From: Paraclostridium tenue
GTDB lineage: Bacteria; Bacillota; Clostridia; Peptostreptococcales; Peptostreptococcaceae
Assembly: GCF_039521565.1 (NCBI RefSeq)
Contig: NZ_BAAACP010000010.1
Coordinates: 62,001-126,000, forward strand
DNA length: 64,000 nt
Direction of reading: 5' to 3'
Part shown: positions 35,163 to 44,184 of the stretch, piece after piece
How the letters are laid out: each line of letters begins with the position of its first letter
Numbering within the stretch: the stretch's first letter is position 1
Made by a program: the position numbers and the translations under genes
Notes under the pieces: model-generated
What the model was told of the DNA's origin: nothing
Seen by the model: only the letters and a program-made list of their open reading frames with translations
The model's database searches: none

Positions 35163-36635
35163 ATGACTAATAAAAAAGAAATTATAAAGATGGGATGGAA
35201 CTTAGATAATAGCTATATTACCTTGCCCAAAGCATTTTATAGCAAAATTAATTTAAATAAAGTTAGCTCACCAAAATTAGTTATTTTAAATGAAAGTTTA
35301 GCTAAATCTCTAGGATTAAATAGTGATGCTCTAAAAAGTCATGATGGAGTGTCAATACTTGCAGGTAATGAAACTATAGAAGAAGGGGCTTTTATTGCTC
35401 AAGCTTATGCAGGTCATCAATTTGGACACTTTACAATGCTAGGAGATGGAAGATCATTATTAATAGGTGAGCAAATAACACCGTCAAAAGATAGATATGA
35501 TATTCAACTTAAAGGTTCTGGTAAAACTCCATATTCCCGAGGAGGAGATGGAAGAGCAGTTCTTGGACCTATGCTTCGTGAATATATAATAAGTGAAGCT
35601 ATGTATGGTCTTGGTATACCAACTACTCGTAGTTTAGCAGTAGTTAAAACTGGTGAATCTGTAATTCGTGAAAGCATAAAAGAAGGGTCAATTTTAACTC
35701 GTGTAGCTTCTAGCCATATTAGATTTGGGACATTTGAATATGCAGCAAGATTTAAAGGAGTAGATGAAGTAAAAATATTAGCTGATTATACAATAAAAAG
35801 ACATTATTCACACATAAAAGATGATGATAATAAATATCTAAATTTACTCAAGGAAGTAATAAAAGCTCATGCTAGTCTTGTTGCGAAATGGCAAACTGTT
35901 GGATTTATTCATGGGGTTATGAATACTGATAATATGACGATTAGTGGAGAAACTATTGATTATGGTCCTTGTGCTTTTATGGATAATTATAATGCAAATA
36001 CCGTATTTAGTTCAATTGACACTAAAGGTCGATATGCTTATAAAAATCAACCTATTATGGCTGAATGGAATTTATGTAGATTTGCTGAAACATTATTGCC
36101 TTTATTACATGAAAATCAAGAAGAAGCTATAAAAATAGCACAAGATGCTATTTCTAATTTTTATGAATCATATTATTTAAATTGGTTATCTAATATGAGA
36201 AAAAAACTTGGACTATTTAATGAAGAACTACAAGATAAAACTATAATTGAAGATTTACTTAGTATGATGGAAAAACATAATGAAGATTTCACTAATACTT
36301 TTATTAATTTAACCTTTGATAAAAATAAAGATAAAGGTATGTTTAGTAGTAAAGAATTTGATAATTGGTATAATATGTGGCAAGAAAGACTTAAAAGGCA
36401 ACCGCAATCAAAAGAACAAGTTCATCAATTGATGAAAAATTCTAATCCAGCAGTAATTCCAAGAAATCATAGAGTAGAGGAAGCAATAGCAGCTGGTGAT
36501 AAAGGTGACTTTAGTGTAATGATGAAGCTTCTTGATGTAATTTCAAGACCATATGATCACTCAAAAGATCAAGAGGAGTATTCACAGTTACCAAAACCTT
36601 CAAGTTGTCCTTATAGAACTTTTTGTGGAACATAA
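35163..36635 (+). CDS. selO: Protein adenylyltransferase SelO (YdiU/UPF0061)
   Basis: 490 residues; SD AAGGAG 7 bp upstream. Pseudokinase-fold AMPylator: AGHQFGHFTMLGDGRSLLIGE, then KGSGKTPYSRGGDGRAVLGPMLREYI (nucleotide-binding segment), GFIHGVMNTDNMTISGETIDYGPCAFMD (catalytic and metal Asp/Asn) and C-terminal HRVEEAI ... CPYRTFCGT. Transfers AMP to Ser/Thr/Tyr of redox proteins. The penultimate positions carry Cys where eukaryotic SelO has selenocysteine; no UGA-Sec is seen here. Monocistronic, closed by a strong terminator. Confidence 0.93.
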   Translation: MTNKKEIIKMGWNLDNSYITLPKAFYSKINLNKVSSPKLVILNESLAKSLGLNSDALKSHDGVSILAGNETIEEGAFIAQAYAGHQFGHFTMLGDGRSLLIGEQITPSKDRYDIQLKGSGKTPYSRGGDGRAVLGPMLREYIISEAMYGLGIPTTRSLAVVKTGESVIRESIKEGSILTRVASSHIRFGTFEYAARFKGVDEVKILADYTIKRHYSHIKDDDNKYLNLLKEVIKAHASLVAKWQTVGFIHGVMNTDNMTISGETIDYGPCAFMDNYNANTVFSSIDTKGRYAYKNQPIMAEWNLCRFAETLLPLLHENQEEAIKIAQDAISNFYESYYLNWLSNMRKKLGLFNEELQDKTIIEDLLSMMEKHNEDFTNTFINLTFDKNKDKGMFSSKEFDNWYNMWQERLKRQPQSKEQVHQLMKNSNPAVIPRNHRVEEAIAAGDKGDFSVMMKLLDVISRPYDHSKDQEEYSQLPKPSSCPYRTFCGT

Positions 36636-36671
36636 AGTTAATATAAATAATTTAATTTATTAAAATAAGAG

Positions 36672-36705
36672 AAAAGGTATTGATAATCAATCAATACCTT
36701 TTTAT
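36672..36705. terminator. Terminator of selO
   Basis: AAAAGGTATTGA and TCAATACCTTTT form a perfect 12-bp stem with a 7-nt loop and T tail. Confidence 0.9.
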
Positions 36706-36789
36706 ATTATTATAAACTTAGCTTTTCTTATAATTTTATAATGATTTATCGTTAAAAATTCCTGAAAAACATACAAAAACTTTAAAATA

Positions 36790-36818
36790 TTTACAAAAAA
36801 CCCCATTTATGCTAAGAT
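36790..36818 (+). promoter_or_regulatory. Promoter of the riboswitch transcript
   Basis: TTTACA at 36790-36795, 17-bp spacer, TAAGAT at 36813-36818; about 35 bp before the aptamer. Confidence 0.6.
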
Positions 36819-36848
36819 GAATGTGGATTTAAATATAAAATAAAACTT

Positions 36849-36929
36849 AATTTAATTAGCAAACCCGGAGTGATTCGGCGACGCAAAGCTATAGGGACTT
36901 TTTTTAAGTCAGCCAGTTGCATAAATTGT
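36849..36929 (+). promoter_or_regulatory. c-di-GMP-I (GEMM) riboswitch aptamer
   Basis: Conserved core AGCAAACC near 36858-36865, GACGCAAAGC at 36880-36889 (the c-di-GMP pocket and tetraloop-receptor), GGG at 36893-36896, and GCCAGTTGC at 36912-36920, with an AT-rich P1 closing stem. A terminator follows directly, so c-di-GMP probably acts as an off-switch or on-switch of transcription for the chemoreceptor gene downstream; the terminator suggests an off-switch. Confidence 0.88.
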
Positions 36930-36938
36930 ATTGAAAAG

Positions 36939-36978
36939 AAGAGTGTTGACGGGTCCATGTTGATGCTCTTTTATTTTT
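36939..36978 (+). terminator. Expression-platform terminator of the c-di-GMP riboswitch
   Basis: AAGAGTGTTGAC (36939-36950) pairs along its length with GTTGATGCTCTT (36959-36970), with four G-U pairs, then a T-rich tail. Confidence 0.75.
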
Positions 36979-37030
36979 ATCTTATGTAAATGGATTAAAA
37001 AATTATAATACTTTATGAAGGAGGTTTATT

Positions 37031-37090
37031 ATGGATAATCACAAAAACATAAGTAGCTTTATAATTAGTCTAAGTATAACTAAGTCTTAA
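37031..37090 (+). CDS. 19-residue leader peptide or remnant
   Basis: ATG GAT AAT CAC ... TCT TAA, 20 codons, preceded by a perfect AAGGAGG with ideal spacing. Lies between the riboswitch terminator and the chemoreceptor gene. Too short to assign; may be a real micro-protein, or a relic of the gene originally behind the riboswitch. Confidence 0.35.
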   Translation: MDNHKNISSFIISLSITKS

Positions 37091-37159
37091 AGTGTTAATT
37101 TTAGTGGGTTTCATGATAAAAGATTAACGTACAAAGATAAAATAACGGGAGATAAAAAA

Positions 37160-39226
37160 ATGAAATTTAAATTAAGACAAAAAAGTAAAGACGGAATAAA
37201 AAGTATAAAAACTAAACTTACTTTAATAATTGTATGTTTTTCAGTTATTTGTTGTTTATGTTTAGGGGCAATTACAAGTTATTTAAACTATAAAACATCT
37301 AATACTATTTTATCAAATACAGTAGTAGAAACAACTAAAGAAGCAGCGGAAACCGTTGCTCAAAAAATTACAAACCTAAAAAATGCAGCAATTCAAACAG
37401 GTATTATAAAAGAAATTTCAGATCCTAAGATAAGTGTAGAGGAAAAGAAAAACATAATAACTAGACAAGAAAAATTATATGGATTATCATTAGGTCAAAT
37501 TATAGATGCAAATGGTAAAGATTTATTTAGTGGAAATGATTATTCTAGTAGAGATTATTTTAAAATTTCTATGCAAGGAAAAGCATACATGGGTAGCCCT
37601 GTTGTTAGTAAAGTAACAGGAAATCTTACACTTGTAGTTTCAGCACCTATTTGGGAAAATGGAGTACAAGGTAGTAAAATAGTAGGGGTTGTAACTTTTG
37701 ATGCAGATAAAGATTTCTTAAATGAAATTGTTAATAACATAAAAATAAGTAAAAATAGTTATTCTTATCTTTTAGATAATGAAGGAACAACAATAGCTCA
37801 TAGAGATACTAGTCTTATTGGTAAGGAAAATACTATAAAAGCTGCACAAACTAATTCAAACTTACAACCTTTTGCAGAAGCTGATAAAAAACTTATTTCA
37901 GGAAATACAGGATATACTGATGTTGAGTTAAAAGGAGAAAGTTGGATTTTAAGTTATGCTCCAGTAAAAAATAGTAATAATTGGGGTATAGGTATAATGG
38001 TAAATAAAAATGATTTCCTTGGACAAATGTATACTTCAATTATAATCACAATTATATTAGCTATATTATTTACAATTGCAGCATTTATTGCAGCGATAAG
38101 ATTTGCTAATAAAATAGGAAATCCATTAAAACAATGCAGTGAAAGATTGAAAAAATTAGCTGAAGGTGATTTAAATTCAGAAACACCAATTATAGACGCA
38201 GATGATGAAATAGGTTTAGTAGCAGATGCTACAGGTAAAATAGTTGCTGATTTTAGAGAAATGATAAATACACTTACAAATATATTAACTGAAATTAGTA
38301 ATGGTAATTTAGATATTGACGTAGACGATGATAAATTAAGTGATCTATTTGTAAATGATTTTGAACCAATGTTAATAGCTGTAAATAAAATAGTAGATGA
38401 TTTAAACAGTACTTTAGAACAAATAAATACTTCTGGAGAACAAGTTGCAATCGGTTCAAATCAGTTAGCAGAAGGTGCTCAAGTACTTTCTCAAGGTGCT
38501 ACAGAACAAGCAAGTTCAATTCAAGAACTTTCAGCAACTATAAATGAAATTTCAGTGCAAATAAAAGAAACTGCACAAAATGCTGAGAGAGCAAAAGAAA
38601 TATCTGTAAATTCAAGTATTGCAACAGATAAAGGAAAAGAGCAAATGCAAGAAATGATTGCTGCAATGGACGAAATTAGCAATACATCAAATGAAATTGG
38701 AAATATAATAAAAAATATTGATGATATAGCATTCCAAACAAATATTTTAGCACTTAATGCAGCTGTAGAAGCAGCACGTGCAGGAGAAGCTGGTAAAGGA
38801 TTTGCTGTTGTTGCTGATGAAGTTAGAAATCTTGCTGCAAAATCTGCACAAAGTGCAAAAGATACAGCTGAGTTAATTGAAAAATCACTTAAAGCAATAG
38901 AAAATGGAACTGTAATCGTTTCAGAAACAGCAAAATCTCTTGAAGAAGTTGTTGATGGGGCTAAAAAGTCAGCAGAAGTGATACAAGAAATTGCAGATGC
39001 AAGTAATGAACAAGCACAAAATATCAACCAAATAAATACTGGAGTTGAACAAATATCTGTAGTTGTACAAACTAATTCAGCAACTGCTGAAGAAAGTGCT
39101 GCTGCAAGTGAAGAGTTATCAAGTCAGGCACAAATGTTAAAAGAACTTCTTGAGAAATTTAATTTAAAAGATGAACGAGCTAAATACTTTGATGGCAAGA
39201 TGATATTTGACAATGAAGAATTTTAG
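37160..39226 (+). CDS. Methyl-accepting chemotaxis protein with dCache sensor
   Basis: 688 residues. TM1 at about 22-44, an extracytoplasmic dCache-type domain (45-290) with SLGQIIDANGKDLFSGNDYSSRDYFKISMQGKAYMG, TM2 at 295-318, HAMP (about 320-375), and a signalling domain ending ...SSQAQMLKELLEKFNLKDE. The CheA/CheW-binding hairpin tip is DDIAFQTNILALNAAVEAARAGEAGKGFAVVADEVR. Senses a small ligand, likely an amino acid or organic acid. A c-di-GMP-I riboswitch upstream links its expression to the motility/sessility switch; a CheV gene lies 2.5 kb downstream. Confidence 0.93.
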   Translation: MKFKLRQKSKDGIKSIKTKLTLIIVCFSVICCLCLGAITSYLNYKTSNTILSNTVVETTKEAAETVAQKITNLKNAAIQTGIIKEISDPKISVEEKKNIITRQEKLYGLSLGQIIDANGKDLFSGNDYSSRDYFKISMQGKAYMGSPVVSKVTGNLTLVVSAPIWENGVQGSKIVGVVTFDADKDFLNEIVNNIKISKNSYSYLLDNEGTTIAHRDTSLIGKENTIKAAQTNSNLQPFAEADKKLISGNTGYTDVELKGESWILSYAPVKNSNNWGIGIMVNKNDFLGQMYTSIIITIILAILFTIAAFIAAIRFANKIGNPLKQCSERLKKLAEGDLNSETPIIDADDEIGLVADATGKIVADFREMINTLTNILTEISNGNLDIDVDDDKLSDLFVNDFEPMLIAVNKIVDDLNSTLEQINTSGEQVAIGSNQLAEGAQVLSQGATEQASSIQELSATINEISVQIKETAQNAERAKEISVNSSIATDKGKEQMQEMIAAMDEISNTSNEIGNIIKNIDDIAFQTNILALNAAVEAARAGEAGKGFAVVADEVRNLAAKSAQSAKDTAELIEKSLKAIENGTVIVSETAKSLEEVVDGAKKSAEVIQEIADASNEQAQNINQINTGVEQISVVVQTNSATAEESAAASEELSSQAQMLKELLEKFNLKDERAKYFDGKMIFDNEEF

Positions 39227-39263
39227 ATAAAAATCTTTAATTAATTTAATATAAAAAAATATA

Positions 39264-39338
39264 TTGCTAGATAAAAATCTTATAAGAAATACATATAAAT
39301 ATTGTATTCACTATAAGATCTTTATCTGGCTTTTTTAG
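39264..39338. terminator. Terminator between convergent genes
   Basis: GCTAGATAAAAATCTTATA pairs imperfectly with TATAAGATCTTTATCTGGC, with an inner AATAC/GTATT stem, followed by TTTTTT. It serves both the chemoreceptor and the patatin gene. Confidence 0.75.
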
Positions 39339-40192
39339 TTTCCAGCTTTATTTATAAAATCTAGAATTTTATCAGATAGTTCTTTTGCATCATTATAACC
39401 ATCTTTATATAATGCAGTAAGCTTATCAACATTTTTTTCTATTTGACTAACTTTAACAGGTTTTTTCGGTCTAATTACAAGAACGTCGCCACTTTGAGAT
39501 AATTTATTTACTAAATCAAGACTTTTATTATAGTTAATATGTCTAGATTCAATAGCTTTAACAAGTTTAGGATATTTTTTATATTTTCTTTTTACAATAG
39601 AAATAAATTTTTGTTTTCCCTTTCTATAAGTTATATCTCTAGTTAAAACAACTATATTTTTTTTGTAACCTTGATTTAAGGCATATTCTATAGGGATTGA
39701 ATCAGTAACTCCACCATCAACTAACTTATAATTATCAATTTCAACTATATTTGCAAACACAGGTATAGAACAAGATGCTTGCATATAAATAATTTCTTTA
39801 TTTAAATCTGTAAGTTCAAAATATTCAGGTTTGCCTGTTTCGCAATTTGTAGTAACTACTACAAATTTAGTTTTAGATTTGCTAAAAGCATCATAATCAT
39901 AAATATTTAGTTCATTAGGAATTGTATTAAATATAAAATCCATACCAAATATTGAGCCTGTTTTAATTAAATTACCAAAGCTTAAATATTTTTTATCATT
40001 TATATAGTCGATAGTAGCATTGAAAGCTCTTTTATATTGTTTCGATATATAAGAAGAAGCATGACAGCTTCCAGCTGACACTCCAATTGTTATATCTACC
40101 TCTATATTTTTTTCTATAAGAAAATCTAACACTCCAGCAGTATATATTCCCCTCATACCGCCACCTTCTAATATTAATCCTATTTTACTCAT
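39335..40192 (-). CDS. Patatin-like phospholipase
   Basis: 285 residues. Oxyanion hole GGGMRG (residues 10-14), nucleophile elbow GVSAG with Ser39, and catalytic Asp in KLVDGGVTDSIP. The rest matches bacterial patatins of the YjjU/RssA type. Lipid acyl hydrolase in the cytoplasm; substrate unknown. SD GAGAGG lies upstream on the minus strand, and a palindrome at 40243-40258 could be its operator. Confidence 0.9.
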   Translation of the reverse strand: MSKIGLILEGGGMRGIYTAGVLDFLIEKNIEVDITIGVSAGSCHASSYISKQYKRAFNATIDYINDKKYLSFGNLIKTGSIFGMDFIFNTIPNELNIYDYDAFSKSKTKFVVVTTNCETGKPEYFELTDLNKEIIYMQASCSIPVFANIVEIDNYKLVDGGVTDSIPIEYALNQGYKKNIVVLTRDITYRKGKQKFISIVKRKYKKYPKLVKAIESRHINYNKSLDLVNKLSQSGDVLVIRPKKPVKVSQIEKNVDKLTALYKDGYNDAKELSDKILDFINKAGN

Positions 40193-40242
40193 AATTATCC
40201 TCTCTTCACTTTAAGTATGCATATAATTTAAAATTAATAGTT

Positions 40243-40258
40243 ATGGTTTTATAACCAT
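40243..40258. promoter_or_regulatory. Palindrome between divergent genes
   Basis: ATGGTT, 4 bases, AACCAT, extended by flanking TAATA/TATA symmetry. It lies about 50 bp before the patatin gene and is a candidate operator. Confidence 0.35.
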
Positions 40259-40403
40259 TATAGTCCAAGGTATTTATATTGTCTAGTTTTAAGGATTAGG
40301 CTAAAAGCTTAAAAGATAACCTACTAAACCGTATAATTACTATAAGGATAATATATAGTAGCGTGAATAATAATATATACTTCACTTGAGGAGCAAATAA
40401 GAG

Positions 40404-41594
40404 ATGATTAATAATATAAATAAAAATTCATATAATATGAATCCATACATAAAACTACCTACAAAACCTAACAATGAAGAAATACCTACACAAAGTAAGG
40501 TTGAAGACATAGATGTTAAAGATTTTTTTCTAAAAATTAAAGAAGAGTTAAAAAATGTAGAATTAATAGCTATAAAAATGATTAAAGGAGAACCTCTAAC
40601 TCCAAAAGAACAACGTCTTATAACTGAAAAATATCCAGATATAAAACAATTAGCACAACAATCAAAAAAAGAAATTAAAGATTTAAAAGAAGAAATAAAA
40701 AACTGCAAAACAGAAGAAGAAAGACAACAAGTAATATCAAAAGCAATAAAAAATATAAAAGTAATTGATAAGAAAGGATTATTATCAGAAGTACAAGTAA
40801 AAATAAAAATGGTAGCAGTAAAAGAAGTTGAAAAGTTCTCTCAAAAAATTAATTTAGAAAGCAAAAAATCAGAAATAATAGCTACAAAAATAATCAAAGG
40901 AGAAAAATTAACTTCTGATGAACAAAAATTTATAACTGAAAAATATCCTGAGGTAAAACAATTAGCACAACAATTAAAAGAAGAAGTTAAAGTTTTAAAA
41001 GAACAAATAAAAAATTGTAAAACAGAAGAAGAAAGACAACAAGTAATATCAAAAGAAATTACTAATATAAAAGTAATGGATAAAAAAGGATTATTACCAA
41101 AAGTACAAGTAAAAATAAAAATGGCAGCAGTAAAAGAAGTTGAAAAGTTCTCTCAAAAAATTAATTTAGAAGATAAAAAAGTAGAAGTAATAGCTACGAA
41201 AATAATAAAAGGAGAAAAATTAACATACAAGGAACAAAAACTTATAACTGATAAGTATCCTGAAATAAAACAAATAGCACAACAATCAAAAGAAGAAGTT
41301 AAAGTTTTAAAAGAACAAATAAAAAACTGTAAAACAGATGAAGAAAAACAACAAGTAATATCAAAAGAGACTAATAATCTGGAAGAAATATTTCAAGAAG
41401 GTATAATATCGCCAGTGCAATTAAAATTTAAGATGCTAGCAATAGAAGCAATAAGAAAAGAAAATGAAAAAGAAAATAACAAGTTATTTAATATAAATCC
41501 ATATGTATATCTAAATCCAGGAGCAATAGTGGATAACTTAACTGGAATATTAATGGTTATAGTAATAATAATTATTATTTTATATATAATTTAA
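40404..41594 (+). CDS. Tail-anchored coiled-coil protein with three 104-residue repeats
   Basis: 396 residues; SD GAGGAG about 13 bp upstream. Three tandem repeats of 104 residues start at about residues 53, 157 and 261, each reading IKGE.LT..EQ..IT.KYP..KQ.AQQ.K.E, NCKT.EE..QQVISK and VQ.K.KM.A. The repeats are helical, highly charged (Lys/Glu) and 70-85 percent alike; the third is diverged at its end. An NPY motif opens the protein (MNPYIKLP) and recurs after the repeats (INPYVYL). The last 25 residues form a hydrophobic anchor (LTGILMVIVIIIIILYII) with no charged tail. No family recognised. A membrane-tethered rod facing the cytoplasm is the simplest model. Confidence 0.8.
   Translation: MINNINKNSYNMNPYIKLPTKPNNEEIPTQSKVEDIDVKDFFLKIKEELKNVELIAIKMIKGEPLTPKEQRLITEKYPDIKQLAQQSKKEIKDLKEEIKNCKTEEERQQVISKAIKNIKVIDKKGLLSEVQVKIKMVAVKEVEKFSQKINLESKKSEIIATKIIKGEKLTSDEQKFITEKYPEVKQLAQQLKEEVKVLKEQIKNCKTEEERQQVISKEITNIKVMDKKGLLPKVQVKIKMAAVKEVEKFSQKINLEDKKVEVIATKIIKGEKLTYKEQKLITDKYPEIKQIAQQSKEEVKVLKEQIKNCKTDEEKQQVISKETNNLEEIFQEGIISPVQLKFKMLAIEAIRKENEKENNKLFNINPYVYLNPGAIVDNLTGILMVIVIIIIILYII
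40560..41480 (+). repeat. Three tandem 312-bp coding repeats
   Basis: Units start at 40560, 40872 and 41184, exactly 312 bp apart; units 1 and 2 are complete and unit 3 diverges after about 41360. Near-identical blocks include the segments ending AAAGAAGTTGAAAAGTTCTC at 40820 and 41132. Recombination between units could change the protein length. Confidence 0.9.
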
Positions 41595-41773
41595 ATAATA
41601 TATATTAAATTAACACATATAATTTACTTATTATGATTTACAAATATTAGCAAGTAAACAAATATGTATAAAGATAACTAATTACAAAGAAACCTCCAGA
41701 ATTACAAATAAAATCCGTATATAAGCATGAGTAATACTATTTTGAGAATTATTTTTTATATAGGAGGTTGAGT

Positions 41774-42700
41774 ATGGGATTTTCAGAAAATACAAGTCAA
41801 ACAAAAATACTTTTGGAATCCGGAACTAATGAACTTGAAATTATGGAATTTACAATTTCAGGTGAATCATTTGGTATAAATGTAGCAAAAGTTCGTGAAA
41901 TCATGATGGCACAAGAGATTAAAAAAATGCCAAATGCACATGATGATGTAGAAGGAGTATTTAAATCAAGAGATGAAATTATAACTGTAATAGATTTAGG
42001 AAAATACTTAAATATTCCTAAAGGTAATGACTCAAGTAAGGATATATTTATCGTTACTCACTTTAATAAGTTAAACATTGCATTTCATGTTGATGCAGTA
42101 GTTGGTATTCACAGAGTTTCATGGGAAGCCATAAATAAACCAGATAGAGTTATTTATGGAGGAGATGAAGGTGTTGCAACAGGTATTGCGAAATATAAAG
42201 ATAAGCTTATAACTATTTTAGATTTTGAAAAAATTGTTGCAGAAATCAGCCCTGAATCTAGCATTCAATTTGAATCTATACAAAAATTAGGTGAGCGTAA
42301 AAATAGCGATAAAACTATTTTAATAGTAGAAGACTCAATGTTACTTTCAAAATTAATCACTGAGTGTCTACATAAAGCAGGATATGTAAATACTGTTAAA
42401 GCAGATAATGGACAAGAGGCATGGGATTATTTATTAGAAGCAAAAACTTCAGGTGATCCAATTGAAGCACATGTTTCTTGTATAGTATCGGATATTGAAA
42501 TGCCATTAATGGATGGACATAGATTAACAAAACTTGTTAAAGAAGATAGTGTTCTTAAGCAAATACCAGTAATTTTATTCTCTTCTTTAATAAGTGAAGA
42601 AATACATGTTAAAGGTAAAGCACTTGGTGCAGATGAACAAATAACTAAACCTGAAATAGCAAATCTTGTGAGTATTATTGATAGATTAACGGAAAAATAA
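41774..42700 (+). CDS. cheV: CheV chemotaxis coupling protein (CheW-receiver fusion)
   Basis: 308 residues from ATG 41774 (AGGAGG at 41762-41767, 6-bp spacing); the in-frame TTG at 41768 touches the SD. CheW domain at about 18-160 (EFTISGESFGINVAKVREIM ... FKSRDEIITVIDLGKYL ... NIAFHVDAVVGIHRVSWEAI). Receiver domain at about 178-305 with Asp of SDIEMPLMDGH and Lys of ITKPE. Couples chemoreceptors to CheA and adapts by phosphorylation. Genomic neighbour of a chemoreceptor in the same orientation. Confidence 0.92.
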   Translation: MGFSENTSQTKILLESGTNELEIMEFTISGESFGINVAKVREIMMAQEIKKMPNAHDDVEGVFKSRDEIITVIDLGKYLNIPKGNDSSKDIFIVTHFNKLNIAFHVDAVVGIHRVSWEAINKPDRVIYGGDEGVATGIAKYKDKLITILDFEKIVAEISPESSIQFESIQKLGERKNSDKTILIVEDSMLLSKLITECLHKAGYVNTVKADNGQEAWDYLLEAKTSGDPIEAHVSCIVSDIEMPLMDGHRLTKLVKEDSVLKQIPVILFSSLISEEIHVKGKALGADEQITKPEIANLVSIIDRLTEK

Positions 42701-42711
42701 AAATAATAAAA

Positions 42712-42760
42712 AAGAGATATACATCCACATTTATATATTGTGAGTGTATATCCTTTTTTA
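42712..42760. terminator. Bidirectional terminator
   Basis: GATATACA and TGTATATC stem with inner CACA/TGTG pairing, A run on the left and T run on the right; shared by cheV and the convergent MFS gene. Confidence 0.85.
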
Positions 42761-42762
42761 TT

Positions 42763-44184
42763 TTACTCTAATATTAAATTTTCATTATCTATTTTTTTAG
42801 ATTTTGTTTTTTTATCTTTTACATATATTAATGATATTACTAATCCAACTAATACCAATATAGTTGCAGATCTAAAGGCTGCATCCATACCAGCTATATC
42901 TGAAATTACTTTAGAATTACTTAAACTATGATTTGTAAAACTTGTCATTATAGATATAAATATAGATGAACCTATTGCTCCTGAAACTTGTCTAAGTGTT
43001 GAACCAATAGCACTACCATCTGCAATTTCTGATGGCTTAAGTGAATTAAGGCCCCAAGTTGTAATTGGCATTAATAAAAGTGTTATTCCTAGCATTCTAA
43101 ATGAATACATAATAGTTAACATTAATATCGATGTTGTTTCACTTAGATTTGAAAATGAAAATGTTCCTATTGCTAAGCATACAAACCCTGAAATAGCTAA
43201 GATTCTTACTCCATGTTTATCAAGTATACGTCCTGATATTGGGCTTAATAAAGACATAAGTATTGAACCTGGAAGCATAACTAATCCTGGAATCATAGCT
43301 GACATTTTTCGTGTTGACTGTATATATAAGGATAAAATCATAGTTGCAGATGTAAATGATGCATATAAAATCATTAGTATTATAATTGATATTACAAGTT
43401 GCTTACTTTTAAGTACCTTTAGATTTAAAAGAGGTGATTTTGCCTTAAATTGTCTTATTGTAAATAATATAAGTGATATAATTCCAACTGTTATTGGTAT
43501 ATATGTTATAGGATTTGATATGCTATAAGCTCCCACATTTGAAACTCCGATTAACAATCCTCCAAATCCGAACGTTGATAATATTAATGATATGAATTCA
43601 AGTTTAGATTTTTTAGTTTCTGTAACATTTTTTAAGGTAAAGTATGCAAATACAATATCTAATATTGCAATAAATCCTAATATATAAAATAAAATTCTCC
43701 ATCCAAAGTTATCAATCACATATCCAGATGCTGTTGGACCAATTGCTGGAGCAACTCCAATTACAAAACCATATATACCCATAGCAGTACCTCTTTCCTC
43801 TTTAGGGTATAGGCTTATCATTGAAACTTGAACTAATTGCATAATTATTCCTGCACCCATAGCTTGAGAAATTCTAGATAAAATCAATAATGAAAAGTTT
43901 TTAGTAAATATAGATATTGCACATCCTATAAAAAATAGTGACATAGCACTAATATATAATTTTCTAGTGGGAAAATTACTTATTAAATATGCTGTTGCAG
44001 GAATCATTACACCTAAAACTAGCATATAAACTGATGTTAACCACTGAGCTGTATCTGCAGTTACAGAAAAGTCATGCATAATGCTTGGTAGTGCTGAAGT
44101 TAGTACAGTTTGGGCAAGTCCTGTTAAGAAAGACCCCAACATTAGTACTAAAACTATTAAATTTCTTGCTTTTTTATTCTCCAC
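42763..44184 (-). CDS. MFS multidrug efflux transporter (DHA2, EmrB/QacA type)
   Basis: 473 residues with about 14 TM helices. Motifs: LPSIMHDFSVTADTAQWLTSVYML at TM1-2, SRISQAMGAGIIMQLVQ, and motif C GFVIGVAPAIGPTASGYVIDNFGWR. Proton-driven export of drugs or toxic metabolites. The start overlaps the upstream TetR gene by 11 bp, so pump and regulator form one operon, driven from a promoter overlapping four tandem repeats. Confidence 0.9.
   Translation of the reverse strand: MENKKARNLIVLVLMLGSFLTGLAQTVLTSALPSIMHDFSVTADTAQWLTSVYMLVLGVMIPATAYLISNFPTRKLYISAMSLFFIGCAISIFTKNFSLLILSRISQAMGAGIIMQLVQVSMISLYPKEERGTAMGIYGFVIGVAPAIGPTASGYVIDNFGWRILFYILGFIAILDIVFAYFTLKNVTETKKSKLEFISLILSTFGFGGLLIGVSNVGAYSISNPITYIPITVGIISLILFTIRQFKAKSPLLNLKVLKSKQLVISIIILMILYASFTSATMILSLYIQSTRKMSAMIPGLVMLPGSILMSLLSPISGRILDKHGVRILAISGFVCLAIGTFSFSNLSETTSILMLTIMYSFRMLGITLLLMPITTWGLNSLKPSEIADGSAIGSTLRQVSGAIGSSIFISIMTSFTNHSLSNSKVISDIAGMDAAFRSATILVLVGLVISLIYVKDKKTKSKKIDNENLILE

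Noticed and set aside
36560..36635. Selenocysteine in SelO
   Set aside because: The C-terminal position is a normal Cys codon followed by two residues and TAA; no in-frame UGA or SECIS-like hairpin is needed.
38521..39027. Long minus-strand frame inside the chemoreceptor gene
   Set aside because: Shadow of the strongly conserved signalling domain; Ala/Ser-rich, no SD.
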